Assembly (NCBI GenBank): GCA_965214285.1
Contig: OZ243946.1
Location: 3,100,001 to 3,164,000, forward strand
DNA length: 64,000 bases
Reading direction: 5' to 3'
Origin: G963422745 sp965214285
Lineage (GTDB): Bacteria > Actinomycetota > Acidimicrobiia > Acidimicrobiales > Aldehydirespiratoraceae
This document shows positions 15,022 to 23,517 of the stretch, piece after piece. A program made the position numbers and the translations under genes. A model generated the notes under the pieces. It did no database searches. It was not told the DNA's origin and saw only the letters and a program-made list of their open reading frames with translations. The stretch's first letter is position 1. Every line of letters starts with the position of its first letter.

Positions 15022-15877
15022 TCGGCATCTCGATGATGCCGCTGGCGCCCAGGTCGCGCAGCTCGGGGATCAGGATGTTGATCTCGGCGGTGGGCACCAC
15101 GGTCTCGACCGCGTAGCCGGCGCCCTGCGACAGCTCGTTGACCGTCGGCGACTTCAGCGACGGCAGCACGGCGATCACGTCGTCGAGGCGGTCCGCGGGC
15201 ACGTTCATCTTCACCAGCACCCTGCCGCGGGCGTCGAGCACGCCGGTCAGCAGCGTGTTGACCTGGCGCATGGCGTGCAGCTTCTGCGGGTCCTCGCAGG
15301 CGGCGGGGTTGGCGATCAGCATCGTGAAGCTCTCCAGCAGGGTGGCGACGATGCGCAGGCCGGCGGCGTGCAGCGCCCTGCCGGTCTCGGTGAGGTCGAC
15401 CACGGCGTCCACGATGTCGGGCACCTTGGCCTCGGTGGCGCCGTGGCTGAGGCGCACGTCCGCGGACACGCCGGCATCTTCGAGGCAGCGCCGGGTGAGG
15501 CTGGGGTACTCGGTGCTCACCCTCACGCCGGCGGGCAGGTCGCCCAGTGTCTGCCAGGGCGAGTCGTCGGGCACGGCCAGCACGATCCGCACGGGATCCG
15601 CGGTCTCCTTGGAGTAGTGCAGCTCCCCAAGCTGTGTCACCTCGGCGCCGGTCTCGGTCACCCAGTCGAGGCCGGTGATGCCGAAGTCGAAGAGGCCGTC
15701 GGCCACGTAGGTCGGGATCTCCTGGGGACGCAGGATGCGCACCGAGTCGATGCGCGGGTCGCTGATCGTGGCCCGGTAGGCGACCGACGACGAACGCTCG
15801 ACGCCGAGATCGGCGGCCTCGAACAGCTCGAGCGTGGCCTTCTCCAGGGACCCTTTGGGGAGCACCAGGCGCAGCAT
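15002..15877 (-). CDS. hisG: ATP phosphoribosyltransferase, long form
   Basis: HisG joins ATP and PRPP in the first committed step of histidine synthesis. The 291-residue length and the C-terminal segment LDARGRVLVKMNVPADRLDDVIAVLPSLKSPTV show the long form with the ACT-like histidine-feedback domain. The protein starts MLRLVLPKGSLEKAT, has FDFGITGLDWVTE, and carries the PRPP-binding region around DIVDAVVDLTETGRALHAAGL. No other his gene lies in the window. It is divergent from the phosphonate-enzyme fusion, with 166 bases between them. Confidence 0.97.
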   Translation of the reverse strand: MLRLVLPKGSLEKATLELFEAADLGVERSSSVAYRATISDPRIDSVRILRPQEIPTYVADGLFDFGITGLDWVTETGAEVTQLGELHYSKETADPVRIVLAVPDDSPWQTLGDLPAGVRVSTEYPSLTRRCLEDAGVSADVRLSHGATEAKVPDIVDAVVDLTETGRALHAAGLRIVATLLESFTMLIANPAACEDPQKLHAMRQVNTLLTGVLDARGRVLVKMNVPADRLDDVIAVLPSLKSPTVNELSQGAGYAVETVVPTAEINILIPELRDLGASGIIEMPISKIIP

Positions 15878-16043
15878 GAACGCCGAGGCTACCGGTCGGC
15901 TGCGCCCCGACCGCGGGACTCGGCCGGGTGACGCTGCGACAGTCGCCTGGCGACGTTTCGCCGGGCTCGCCTGATGCCCGATCGCCGGACGGTGCGGGGT
16001 TAGCATCCGCGCAGTGGCTTCAGCCCACGTCGAGAGGTTGAGA

Positions 16044-18836
16044 ATGGACCTCAGCGAACGCCGCTCGGACTCCGCTCCCCGGGACTCGGCCTCGGGCGCT
16101 CCGCCGGACACGGGCTCGGGCGCTCCGCCGGACTCGGACTCAGCGTCGCTGGACTCGGCAGCCGCGCCGTCTCGAGAGTCGGCTGAGGCTCGCTTGCGGG
16201 ACCGGCCTGCCGGACTGGCCTCGGGCGCATCGCGGGATCCGGTTGCCGGACCGGCCTCGGGCGCTGCCGGCGAGCCGGTGCTGCTGGTGTCGATCGACGG
16301 CGTGGCGCCCCGCTTCGTGACCCCCGAGGGGATGCCCAGCCTCTGCGGGCTACTGCGCCAGGGCGCGGGCTGCTTCGCCGCACGCACGGTCACACCGCCG
16401 TGGACCCGGGTGGCGCATGCCTCGCTGCTGCGCGGGGCGGACCCGACCGTTCACGGCCTGACCGACAACAGCGCCGAGCCGGTGCCGGAGGGCCCGCCGT
16501 CTGTGCTGGCCGTCGCCCGGGCGGCCGGCCTCAGCACGGCCGCTGCCAACTGCTGGCGTCAGCTCGACTCGCTGATCGAGCCCGACGCTCTCACCCACCG
16601 GCTGTTCGTCGACGCCGGCTACGACCCGGCCGACGACCGGCTCGGGGTAGAGCAGCTCAGCCTGCTGTATTCACGCAGCGCGCCGGACGTGACGTTCGCC
16701 TACCTGGCGGCACCCGACCTCGCCGGCCACGACCACGGCTGGGGCAGCGCCGCTTACCTGGATGCGCTCACGTCAGCGGACGCCGACCTGGGGATGCTGC
16801 TGCGCTCCGCCGGTCCCGGCACTGCGGTCGTGGTCACCACCGATCACGGCGGTGCGGGCAGCAACCACGATCTGGGCGGGCTCGACGACGGCGGCTCGGC
16901 CGACGACGTGCTCGACACCTTCGTGGTGGCGCGCTCGAAGCGCCTGGCGCCGGGGTCGATGTGGACCGCCGCCTCGATCCTCGACGTGGCCCCGACGGTC
17001 GCGGACCTGGCCGGGATCGCCCCGCATCCCTGCTGGTCCGGCAGCTCGCTGATCGGGCGCGAACAGCCGATGGCCGAGCACCTGATGTCGATGCTCGAGT
17101 CGCTGGCCGAGCACAGCTACGGCGAGAACCTCTCGATGCTGGCCCACGTGCTGCAGACCGCGGCGCATGTGCAGGCGGCCTGTCCGGCCTCTGGCGACGG
17201 CGGGTCGCAGTCGGCTGCTCTGTCCGCATCCCAAGCCGACGCCGCAGCCCGAGGCGACGACGAGCTGGTGGTCGCCGCCCTGCTGCATGACATCGGCCAT
17301 CTGCTCGGCGAGACAGGGACCCACGGACGAGCCGACCACGCCGAGCTGGGCGCCGCTTTCCTGCGTCCCTGGCTGCCGGCGACGGTGGTCGAGCCGATCC
17401 GCCTCCACGTGGCCGCCAAGCGCCACATGGTCGCAGCGGACCCGGCTTATGGCGAGCGGCTCAGCGACGCGTCTCGCATCACCCTGCAGCAACAGGGCGG
17501 GCCGTTCGACGCCGCGGGCTCTGAGCGCTTCGGGGCCGAGGCCCACGCCGGCCGGGCGATGCTGCTGCGGGTCTGCGACGATCTCGGCAAGCAGCCCGGC
17601 TCGCCGACGGCCGGGCTCGACGAGTACCGCCTGGGGATCGAGGCGGCATTGGCCGCCGGGCCGATCGACCCCGCCTTGGCGCGCTCGGCGTGCCGCTGCT
17701 GCGAGTGCAGGGACCTTCACTCCGGCCAGAGCCTGCTCGACAGCGCGGACCTCCTCGGCTGGACCGTGCTCGGCTCGCGGCGGCGAGGTCCTGAGACCGA
17801 GATCGACCTCGAACGCTGCGGGGCGCGTCACATCGCGGTCGTGGCAAACGAGCTGCTGCCCCGTCAGTTTCCCGAGTCGTCCCGGTCGCCCGAGTCGGCA
17901 TCGCCGCCCACGTCCACGTCAGCCGAGTCGCCAGGGTCTCCGGCATCGTCAGGATCAGCCGAGTCGCCAGGGTCTGTGGCGTCGTCAGCGCTGCCCCAGT
18001 CGCCAGGGTCTCCGGCACCGTCGGGGTCGGCCGAATCGCCGTGGGCGGCGTCGTCGTCTGCACGGAGTCGTCTGGCCGAGGCCTGGCCTCCCGAGCACTC
18101 CCCGATCGCAAGGCGCCCCGGCGAGGTCGCCGCCATCGCCGGCGACGTGGCCCGCTTCGGGCTGGCGCTGGTTGCGGGCCTGCCCGCCGCCGACGGCGAG
18201 GTGCTGCGCTTCGCACAGACCCTGGGGCATGTGCGCGAGACGAACTACGGGCGGCTCTTCGACGTGCGCTCCGAGCCCAGGGCCGCCAACCTGGCCTACA
18301 CGCCGCTCGGGCTGGCGCTGCACACCGACAACCCCTACCGCGACCCGGCGCCTTCGGTTCAGGTGCTGTTGTGCCTGCGGCGTGCCGACTCGGGCGGCGC
18401 CACCAGGCTGGCCGACGGGCTGGCGGCCGCCGAGCGGCTCCGGCGCCAGGACCCCGAGGCCTTCGAGCGCCTGGCGAGCACGACGCTTGAGTTCAGATAC
18501 CGAGACGACGGCGTGGACCTGGCGGCCGAGAGGACGGTGCTGGAGCTGCGCCCCGACGGGTCCGTGCGCTCGGTGGCATTCAATGACCGCAGCCTCGACA
18601 CGCCGTGCGACAGCGCGACGGCGCGGGCGCTGGGCGCCTTCGCCGAGATGCTCGAAGAGCGGTCGCTGGAGCTGGTGCTGTCGCCGGGCGAGGCGATCGT
18701 GTTCGACAACCGCCGGATCCTGCACGCCAGGACCGCTTTCGACCCGGCTTCGGGCCGACACCTGCAGGGCTGCTACATCGACATCGACTCGGTTCACTCC
18801 ATCGCCCGCACCGGCACCGCCCCACCCGCCGGCTGA
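16044..18836 (+). CDS. three-enzyme fusion: AP-superfamily hydrolase + PhnZ/TmpB-like HD oxygenase + PhnY/TmpA-like 2-oxoglutarate dioxygenase
   Basis: One 930-residue frame carries three catalytic domains. Residues ~78-345 are an alkaline-phosphatase-superfamily hydrolase (D85 in SIDG, candidate nucleophile T121, D225/H229, D267-H268 in TDHGG, H328). Residues ~360-540 are an HD oxygenase of the phosphonate-operon type (H368, H415-D416, H432, H455 in HVAAKRH, D512), resembling PhnZ/TmpB, which cleave C-P bonds of alpha-hydroxyphosphonates. Residues ~690-925 are a gamma-butyrobetaine-hydroxylase-like dioxygenase (H760-x-D762, H894, R905), resembling PhnY/TmpA, which make those alpha-hydroxyphosphonates. 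The order hydrolase, C-P cleavage, hydroxylation suggests a self-contained phosphonate catabolic enzyme. A 78-residue disordered N-terminus and a 12-residue repeat linker separate parts. No phosphonate transporter is adjacent. ATG 16044 follows GAGAGG; GTG 16014 is the alternative. Confidence 0.85.
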   Translation: MDLSERRSDSAPRDSASGAPPDTGSGAPPDSDSASLDSAAAPSRESAEARLRDRPAGLASGASRDPVAGPASGAAGEPVLLVSIDGVAPRFVTPEGMPSLCGLLRQGAGCFAARTVTPPWTRVAHASLLRGADPTVHGLTDNSAEPVPEGPPSVLAVARAAGLSTAAANCWRQLDSLIEPDALTHRLFVDAGYDPADDRLGVEQLSLLYSRSAPDVTFAYLAAPDLAGHDHGWGSAAYLDALTSADADLGMLLRSAGPGTAVVVTTDHGGAGSNHDLGGLDDGGSADDVLDTFVVARSKRLAPGSMWTAASILDVAPTVADLAGIAPHPCWSGSSLIGREQPMAEHLMSMLESLAEHSYGENLSMLAHVLQTAAHVQAACPASGDGGSQSAALSASQADAAARGDDELVVAALLHDIGHLLGETGTHGRADHAELGAAFLRPWLPATVVEPIRLHVAAKRHMVAADPAYGERLSDASRITLQQQGGPFDAAGSERFGAEAHAGRAMLLRVCDDLGKQPGSPTAGLDEYRLGIEAALAAGPIDPALARSACRCCECRDLHSGQSLLDSADLLGWTVLGSRRRGPETEIDLERCGARHIAVVANELLPRQFPESSRSPESASPPTSTSAESPGSPASSGSAESPGSVASSALPQSPGSPAPSGSAESPWAASSSARSRLAEAWPPEHSPIARRPGEVAAIAGDVARFGLALVAGLPAADGEVLRFAQTLGHVRETNYGRLFDVRSEPRAANLAYTPLGLALHTDNPYRDPAPSVQVLLCLRRADSGGATRLADGLAAAERLRRQDPEAFERLASTTLEFRYRDDGVDLAAERTVLELRPDGSVRSVAFNDRSLDTPCDSATARALGAFAEMLEERSLELVLSPGEAIVFDNRRILHARTAFDPASGRHLQGCYIDIDSVHSIARTGTAPPAG
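17926..18062. repeat. 36-bp in-frame tandem repeats (interdomain linker)
   Basis: Almost four copies of a 36-base unit encode AESPGSPASSGS-type 12-residue repeats between the HD and dioxygenase domains of the fusion protein. The unit is a multiple of three and keeps the frame open, consistent with an expandable flexible linker. Confidence 0.8.
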
Positions 18837-18840
18837 GCGG

Positions 18841-19827
18841 TCAGCCGGGGCGGGGGTTCAGCGTCACCCGGAGGTCGTCGCCGAGGCGGGTCACGTCGGT
18901 GATCGTGCCTCTGACGACATCGGCGATCGTGGCCGCGCCGGGGCCTGCGAACAGCGACAGCGCGTCCTCTCCGCCGAACAGCACCGGTGCCACATAGATC
19001 ACGTACTCGTCCACGAGATCGGCCCGCCGCAGGTCGCCGAGCACGCCCGCGCCGCCCTCAGCCATCAGCTGCACCACGCCCTCAGCTCCCAGCCGCTCCA
19101 GCAGCGGGGCCAGGTCGCCGGTGTGCTGCTCGCAGGGATGCACCCGAGCCCCCGACGGCGCTGTTCCGAGCACGATCCTGCGCGGGTCTCGGGCGGCGGG
19201 CGTGCCGGAGGGGGCGGCCCAGTCGCGAACGGTCAGCGACGGGTCATCGGCGCGTACCGTCCCGGCGCCGACCACGATCGCATCCGAGCATGCCCGCAGG
19301 CGGTGGGCGTCGGCTCGGGCCTGCGGGCCGGTGAGCCACTGCGAGGTTCCGTCGGGCGCGGCGGTGCGCCCGTCGAGCGACATGGCAACCTTGGCGACCA
19401 CCCACGGCTTGCCGGTCCGCCGATGGTGCAAGTAGGGCGCGAGCTGACGGGCCGCCTCGGGCGCGCCCACGCCCGCGCAGACCTCGATCCCGGCCTCGCG
19501 GAGCCGGGCGATCCCCTGGCCCGCCACGGCGGGGTCGGGATCGACCAGCGCCAGCACCACACGCGACACCCCGGCGGCGATGATCGCCTCGGTGCAGGGG
19601 CCGGTGCGCCCCTGCGTGCAGCACGGCTCGAGGGTGGTGAACAGGGTCGCTCCGGCGGTCTGGGGCCCGGCTGAGTCGAGGGCCACGATCTCGGCGTGGC
19701 GCCCGCCGGGCGGCTCGGTTGCGCCGCTGAAGCTCTCGCCGTCGGCGCGCACGACCAGCGCGCCCACCCAGGGGTTGGGCGAGGTGCTGTGGCGGACCCG
19801 CTCGGCGGCGGCCACAGCGGCACGCAT
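18841..19827 (-). CDS. ribD: bifunctional diaminohydroxyphosphoribosylaminopyrimidine deaminase/reductase
   Basis: RibD performs the second and third steps of riboflavin synthesis. The deaminase domain (first ~145 residues) has the zinc site GGRHAEIVAL and TLEPCCTQGRTGPCTEAI. The reductase domain begins VVAKVAMSLDGRTAAPDGTSQWLTG and ends with MAEGGAGVLGDLRRADLVDEYVIYVAPVLFGG. I choose the ATG at 19827 (MRAAVAAAERVR), with GGAG just upstream. A TTG at 19956 would add 43 Pro/Asp/Gln-rich residues and abut the moaB stop. No other rib gene is nearby. It converges with the fusion gene, four bases apart. Confidence 0.93.
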   Translation of the reverse strand: MRAAVAAAERVRHSTSPNPWVGALVVRADGESFSGATEPPGGRHAEIVALDSAGPQTAGATLFTTLEPCCTQGRTGPCTEAIIAAGVSRVVLALVDPDPAVAGQGIARLREAGIEVCAGVGAPEAARQLAPYLHHRRTGKPWVVAKVAMSLDGRTAAPDGTSQWLTGPQARADAHRLRACSDAIVVGAGTVRADDPSLTVRDWAAPSGTPAARDPRRIVLGTAPSGARVHPCEQHTGDLAPLLERLGAEGVVQLMAEGGAGVLGDLRRADLVDEYVIYVAPVLFGGEDALSLFAGPGAATIADVVRGTITDVTRLGDDLRVTLNPRPG

Positions 19828-19957
19828 CCGCTCCAGGTCGCCGGGCTGCTCCGGATCTCCGGGCTGTTCTTGAGCGACGCTGCGGCCGGGATCGTCGGAC
19901 TGGCCCGGAGTGATGCGCTGGCCCCCGTCGTCGGGCAGGGCGGGATCGCCGGGCAAG

Positions 19958-20434
19958 TCAGGAATGGGGGTGCGGGTCGTAGTTGTCCACCAGCAGGGCG
20001 ACCGCGTGGCCCAGCACGTCGATCACGGCGTCCACGGTCTCCACGCAGCCCGCTGCCGAGCCGGGCGTGTTGAGCACCAGCGCGGTGCCGAGGGTGCCGG
20101 CCACCCCGCGGCTCAGGCGCCCGAGCGGGTTGACCAGGCGCATCGCCTCGGCGAGCCCCGGCGCTTCGCGCTCGATCACCGCACGCGTTCCCTCGGGGGT
20201 GGCGTCGCGTGGGCCGAAGCCGGTCCCGCCGGTGGTCACGATCAGCCCGTGGAAGCCATCCGCGAGCCGGCGCAGGGCCTCGGCCACGGCGTCGCTGCCG
20301 TCGGGGCTGAGCGCACGCTCGGCCACCTCCCAGCCGGCCTCGCCAAAGCGGGCCTGCAGGGCGTCGCCGGAGCGGTCCTCGCGGGTGCCTGCCACCACTC
20401 CGTCGGACACGGTGAGGATCTTCACGGCGGGCAT
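19958..20434 (-). CDS. moaB: MoaB/MogA-family molybdenum cofactor protein
   Basis: This 158-residue protein belongs to the family that adenylylates molybdopterin before metal insertion. It shows ILTVSDGVVAGTREDRSG at the N-terminus, the signature VTTGGTGFGPRDATPEGT, and NTPGSAAGCVETVDAVIDVLGHAV near the end. MoaB and MogA cannot be separated by inspection. It lies directly upstream of ribD. A small-RNA candidate and a terminator for the opposite strand separate it from rsmB. Confidence 0.9.
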   Translation of the reverse strand: MPAVKILTVSDGVVAGTREDRSGDALQARFGEAGWEVAERALSPDGSDAVAEALRRLADGFHGLIVTTGGTGFGPRDATPEGTRAVIEREAPGLAEAMRLVNPLGRLSRGVAGTLGTALVLNTPGSAAGCVETVDAVIDVLGHAVALLVDNYDPHPHS

Positions 20435-20576
20435 GGCCCAAGGCTACGCAGTCTTTGCCTCACAGGCCGTGTCGAGTTGTCGTCGTGCTCGCGTCAGGAC
20501 GAGCTGCGCAGTGTTCACCGCAATGGCCTTGCGGAGTCGTTGCCGAGCAGGTCGTGTGTGGTGGGGCCGTGTGTGG

Positions 20577-20663
20577 TAGGGTCGTACCGTCAGCGGGTTT
20601 GGGTATGCCCGTTGACCCTCCTTGGCGGCCCGCCCGGCGTAACAGTCGGGCGGGCCGTTTTTT
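20577..20663 (+). ncRNA. candidate small RNA between moaB and rsmB
   Basis: A -10-like TAGGGT at 20577-20582 would start a transcript near 20589. It would fold as CAGCGGG...CCCGTTG (20591-20614), expose the C-rich ACCCTCC (20615-20621), and end in a strong terminator (20626-20663). Both flanking genes lie on the minus strand, so this plus-strand terminator serves no annotated gene, which argues for a separate RNA of about 75 nucleotides. The CCUCC segment is complementary to ribosome-binding sites. The -35 box is weak. Confidence 0.5.
20626..20663 (+). terminator. intrinsic terminator of the candidate small RNA
   Basis: CGGCCCGCCCG (20626-20636) and CGGGCGGGCCG (20647-20657) form a perfect 11-base-pair stem with a ten-base loop and six T after it. 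There is no T tract in the minus direction, so it acts on plus-strand transcription only. Confidence 0.88.
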
Positions 20664-20692
20664 GGCCCGCCATGCGGTCGGCTGTGCGGCGG

Positions 20693-22048
20693 CTATGCGG
20701 CGGCCGGGCCGCAGCGCTGCCAGCGGGCGACGGCCGCGCCGTCGTGGTGCTCGTCGGGCAGCAGCAGCCACGCCGCCTGGTCGAGGTGCTGCCACGGTCC
20801 GCCCGGCGAGTCCAGCGCCGTGAACCCGGCGGGAACCGACGACAGCGGCCCGACGGCCTCGGCCCTGGTCAGCGTGCAGACGCTGTAGACCAGGTGGCCG
20901 CCGGGGCGCACCAGAGCGGCGGCCGCGGCCAGGATCCGGCCCTGCAGCTGCGCCAGCGCGTCGATCTGGTGCTCGGCGATCCGCCAGCGGGCATCGGGCC
21001 GCCGGCGCAGCACGCCCAGGCCCGAGCAGGGGGCGTCCACCAGCACGGCGTCGAACGTGCCGGGGCGGAACGGCGGCTGTCGGGCGTCGGCGTTGACCAC
21101 GTGCAGGCCGTCGAGGCCCAGGCGGTCCCGGTTGGCTGTGATCAGCCCGGCACGGCCCAGGTGCAGGTCGCAGGCGACGACCCGCGCGCCGCGACTCGCC
21201 AGTGCGGTGGCCTTGCCTCCGGGCGCGGCGCACAGGTCGAGCACCAGGTCGCCGGGGCCCGCGGGCACGGCGTCGGCCACGAGCCCGGAGCTGGAGTCCT
21301 GGACGTAGCCGTCGTCGCGGCGCTGCACGGTCGCCGGCAGGTTCATCGCCTCCAAGGCGGCGCGGGCGGGGCCTGCGCCGATGTCGGCACTGAGCCGGTC
21401 CAGCATCCAGTCCGGGCAGCTCAGCTCCACCGCCGCGCTCGGGTACTCGATGCGGGCGGTGTCGGCGGGACCTGCGGGGCCGTTCGCTGCGCCGGAGTCG
21501 CCGGCGAGGCCAGCCTTGTCGGGGTCGCCGGCGAGGGCTGCCACCTTGCGCAGCACGGCGTTGACCAGCCCCCGATGGCGCTTGGGCGCAGCGCTGACCG
21601 TGGCGCTCACCGCGGCGTGGCGCGGCGTGGCGAGATGCAGCAGCTGGTGGGCGCCGATGCGCAGCGCCGCTCTGGTCGCCGGCGGCGGTTCGCGTGTCAG
21701 GAAGCAGTCGACGACGTGGTCGATCCTGCGGCGCAGGCGGGTCGTGCCGTAGACCAGCTCGGTGACGAACGCCCGGTCGCGAGCGCTGAGACCGCTGTCG
21801 GCCAGCAGGCTCGGCACCAGCAGGTTGGCGTAGGCGCCGGAGGTGTCGATCCGCACCAGGGCGTCGATGGCGAGCCTGCGCGGATCGCCCGCCACCGGCT
21901 TGGTCTTGGTCTTGCTCGGCGGCTTGGTCTTGGGAGGCTTGGTCTTGGGCTTGCTCGGCGGCTTGGCCTTGGGAGGCTTGGTCTTGGGCTTGCTGGGCAG
22001 CTTGGCCTCGATGGCTCGGCCTGCGCCCGACGCATCAGCGGGGCTCAT
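20693..22048 (-). CDS. rsmB: 16S rRNA (cytosine-967-C5)-methyltransferase
   Basis: This 451-residue protein methylates C967 of 16S rRNA. An N-terminal NusB-like domain (AIDALVRIDTSGAYANLLVPSLL) precedes the AdoMet fold with DLCAAPGGKAT, the motif IV cysteine in VDAPCSGLGVLRRRPDARW and the catalytic motif VYSVCTLTRAE. About 50 residues of KPKTKPPK repeats sit at the N-terminus, coded by near-repeat DNA at 21890-22000; they are a lineage-specific basic tail. It overlaps fmt by four bases. The def-fmt-rsmB order is conserved in bacteria. Confidence 0.95.
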   Translation of the reverse strand: MSPADASGAGRAIEAKLPSKPKTKPPKAKPPSKPKTKPPKTKPPSKTKTKPVAGDPRRLAIDALVRIDTSGAYANLLVPSLLADSGLSARDRAFVTELVYGTTRLRRRIDHVVDCFLTREPPPATRAALRIGAHQLLHLATPRHAAVSATVSAAPKRHRGLVNAVLRKVAALAGDPDKAGLAGDSGAANGPAGPADTARIEYPSAAVELSCPDWMLDRLSADIGAGPARAALEAMNLPATVQRRDDGYVQDSSSGLVADAVPAGPGDLVLDLCAAPGGKATALASRGARVVACDLHLGRAGLITANRDRLGLDGLHVVNADARQPPFRPGTFDAVLVDAPCSGLGVLRRRPDARWRIAEHQIDALAQLQGRILAAAAALVRPGGHLVYSVCTLTRAEAVGPLSSVPAGFTALDSPGGPWQHLDQAAWLLLPDEHHDGAAVARWQRCGPAAA

Positions 22049-22953
22049 CGGCCGAGGCGGTCGTCTGTGCCGGGCCGGGCGCCGTTGAGCCAGGCAGCGC
22101 CGCTTCGCCGGGCCTTGCCCTCGGGCTGGACCTCCAGCAGCTCGATCAGCCCGTCGCCGGTGCCGACGAGAGTCCCCCGGAGCTGTCCGGGCTCGAGCCC
22201 GATGTCGCCCGCCTCGTCAGCCGAGCCCGGGGCAACCGCGCTGCGGTGGACGGCCAGCCTGCGTCCCCGAAAGCTGGTGAACGCACCGCCGGCGCGCACC
22301 TGGCGATGGACCGCCTCGGCGCTCTGGTCCCAGCGCAGGCGGCGCTCATCGGCGCTGACCTTGGCCGCATGCGTCGGCTCTCCCTGCTGGGGCTCGGGCA
22401 CGCCGAAGCCGTCGACCAGGGCGTCGAGCAGCAGGGCGGTGCCGATGCCCGTCAGCCGGTCGCGCAGCTCGGCCAGGGTCTCCTCCGCGCCGATAGCCGT
22501 CTCGCTGCGGGCATAGACGCCGCCGCTGTCGAGCTCGGGCGCCACCGCCATCAGGCACACGCCGGTCGTGGCGTCGCCTGCGAGGATCGCCCGCTCCAGC
22601 GGGGCCGGGCCGCGCCAGCGGGGCAGCAGCGAGAAGTGGAGGTTGACGAAGGCCAGGCGCTCCAGCAGCCGCTCGGGGATCTTGCGCCCGTAGGCGACCA
22701 CCACGCCCAGGTCGGCCTCGATGCCCTCCAGCGCCGCCAGGTCATCGGCAGTCGGCAGGCCCAGCGACTGCGCCGCCGCCTTCACCGGCGAGGGCGACAC
22801 GGCGTTGCCGCGCCCGCGGCGGGTATCGGGCTGCGACACGACCGCGGCGATCTCGCAGCCGGCGTCGTGCAGCGCCTGCAGCGGCGGCACGGCGTACTGC
22901 GGCGTGCCCAGGTAGACGACCCGGCGGATCGAATCGGGCACGGCGGCGCTCAT
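22045..22953 (-). CDS. fmt: methionyl-tRNA formyltransferase
   Basis: This 302-residue enzyme formylates initiator Met-tRNA using 10-formyl-tetrahydrofolate. The N-terminal formyltransferase domain shows VVYLGTPQYAVPPLQAL and the folate/catalytic segment NLHFSLLPRWRGPAPLERAIL. The asparagine, histidine and aspartate of the active site are present, the last in LDSGGVYARSE. The C-terminal OB-like domain starts near residue 205 and is intact. It is co-translated with rsmB through an ATGA overlap, and def lies 24 bases upstream. Confidence 0.96.
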   Translation of the reverse strand: MSAAVPDSIRRVVYLGTPQYAVPPLQALHDAGCEIAAVVSQPDTRRGRGNAVSPSPVKAAAQSLGLPTADDLAALEGIEADLGVVVAYGRKIPERLLERLAFVNLHFSLLPRWRGPAPLERAILAGDATTGVCLMAVAPELDSGGVYARSETAIGAEETLAELRDRLTGIGTALLLDALVDGFGVPEPQQGEPTHAAKVSADERRLRWDQSAEAVHRQVRAGGAFTSFRGRRLAVHRSAVAPGSADEAGDIGLEPGQLRGTLVGTGDGLIELLEVQPEGKARRSGAAWLNGARPGTDDRLGR

Positions 22954-22977
22954 CGGGCTAGCGCCTCGTAGCGCCGC

Positions 22978-23472
22978 TCAGCCCCACTGCATCTCGCGGA
23001 TCGCCGACAGCGCGGCCTTTCTGGTGTCGTCGTCGAGACGCTCGATCAGCAGCGTGCCGTCGAGATGGTCGATCTCGTGCTGGAAGAGCCGCGCCTCGAG
23101 TTCGTCGGCCTCGTAGTCGACCTCGTTGCCGTCGAGGTCGCGGCCCACGATGTGCACGGTCTTGGGGCGCACGATCTCCCAGGACAGGCCCGGGATCGAC
23201 AGGCAGCCCTCGTCGAAGGTCCACTCGCCGTCTGACTCGACGATCTCGGGGTTGATCAGCGTCTTGTGGCCGTTGCCGTCGTCCATGTCCCACACGAAGA
23301 GCCGCTTGCGCACGCCCACCTGCGGCGCGGCCAGGCCGATGCCGACGGATTCGCGCATCGTCTCGATCATGTCGTCGACGAGGCGCACGAGCCGGCCGTC
23401 GATGTCGTCGACGGGCTTGGCCTCGCGGCGCAGCACGGGATCGCCGATCACCCGGATGTCGTAGGCGGACAC
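22978..23472 (-). CDS. def: peptide deformylase
   Basis: This 164-residue metalloenzyme removes the formyl group from nascent proteins. All three motifs are present: GIGLAAPQVG, EGCLSIPG with the metal cysteine, and QHEIDHLDG with the HExxH metal ligands. It is the first gene of the def-fmt-rsmB operon. Confidence 0.97.
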   Translation of the reverse strand: MSAYDIRVIGDPVLRREAKPVDDIDGRLVRLVDDMIETMRESVGIGLAAPQVGVRKRLFVWDMDDGNGHKTLINPEIVESDGEWTFDEGCLSIPGLSWEIVRPKTVHIVGRDLDGNEVDYEADELEARLFQHEIDHLDGTLLIERLDDDTRKAALSAIREMQWG

Positions 23473-23517
23473 GGCCCTCAGGCTAGCCCGAGGAGACGGC
23501 CCATCCCGAGGGGCGCC

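Noticed and set aside
18837..18845. Missing terminator between the fusion gene and convergent ribD
   Set aside because: Only four bases separate the genes, and intrinsic terminators are rare throughout this GC-rich window.
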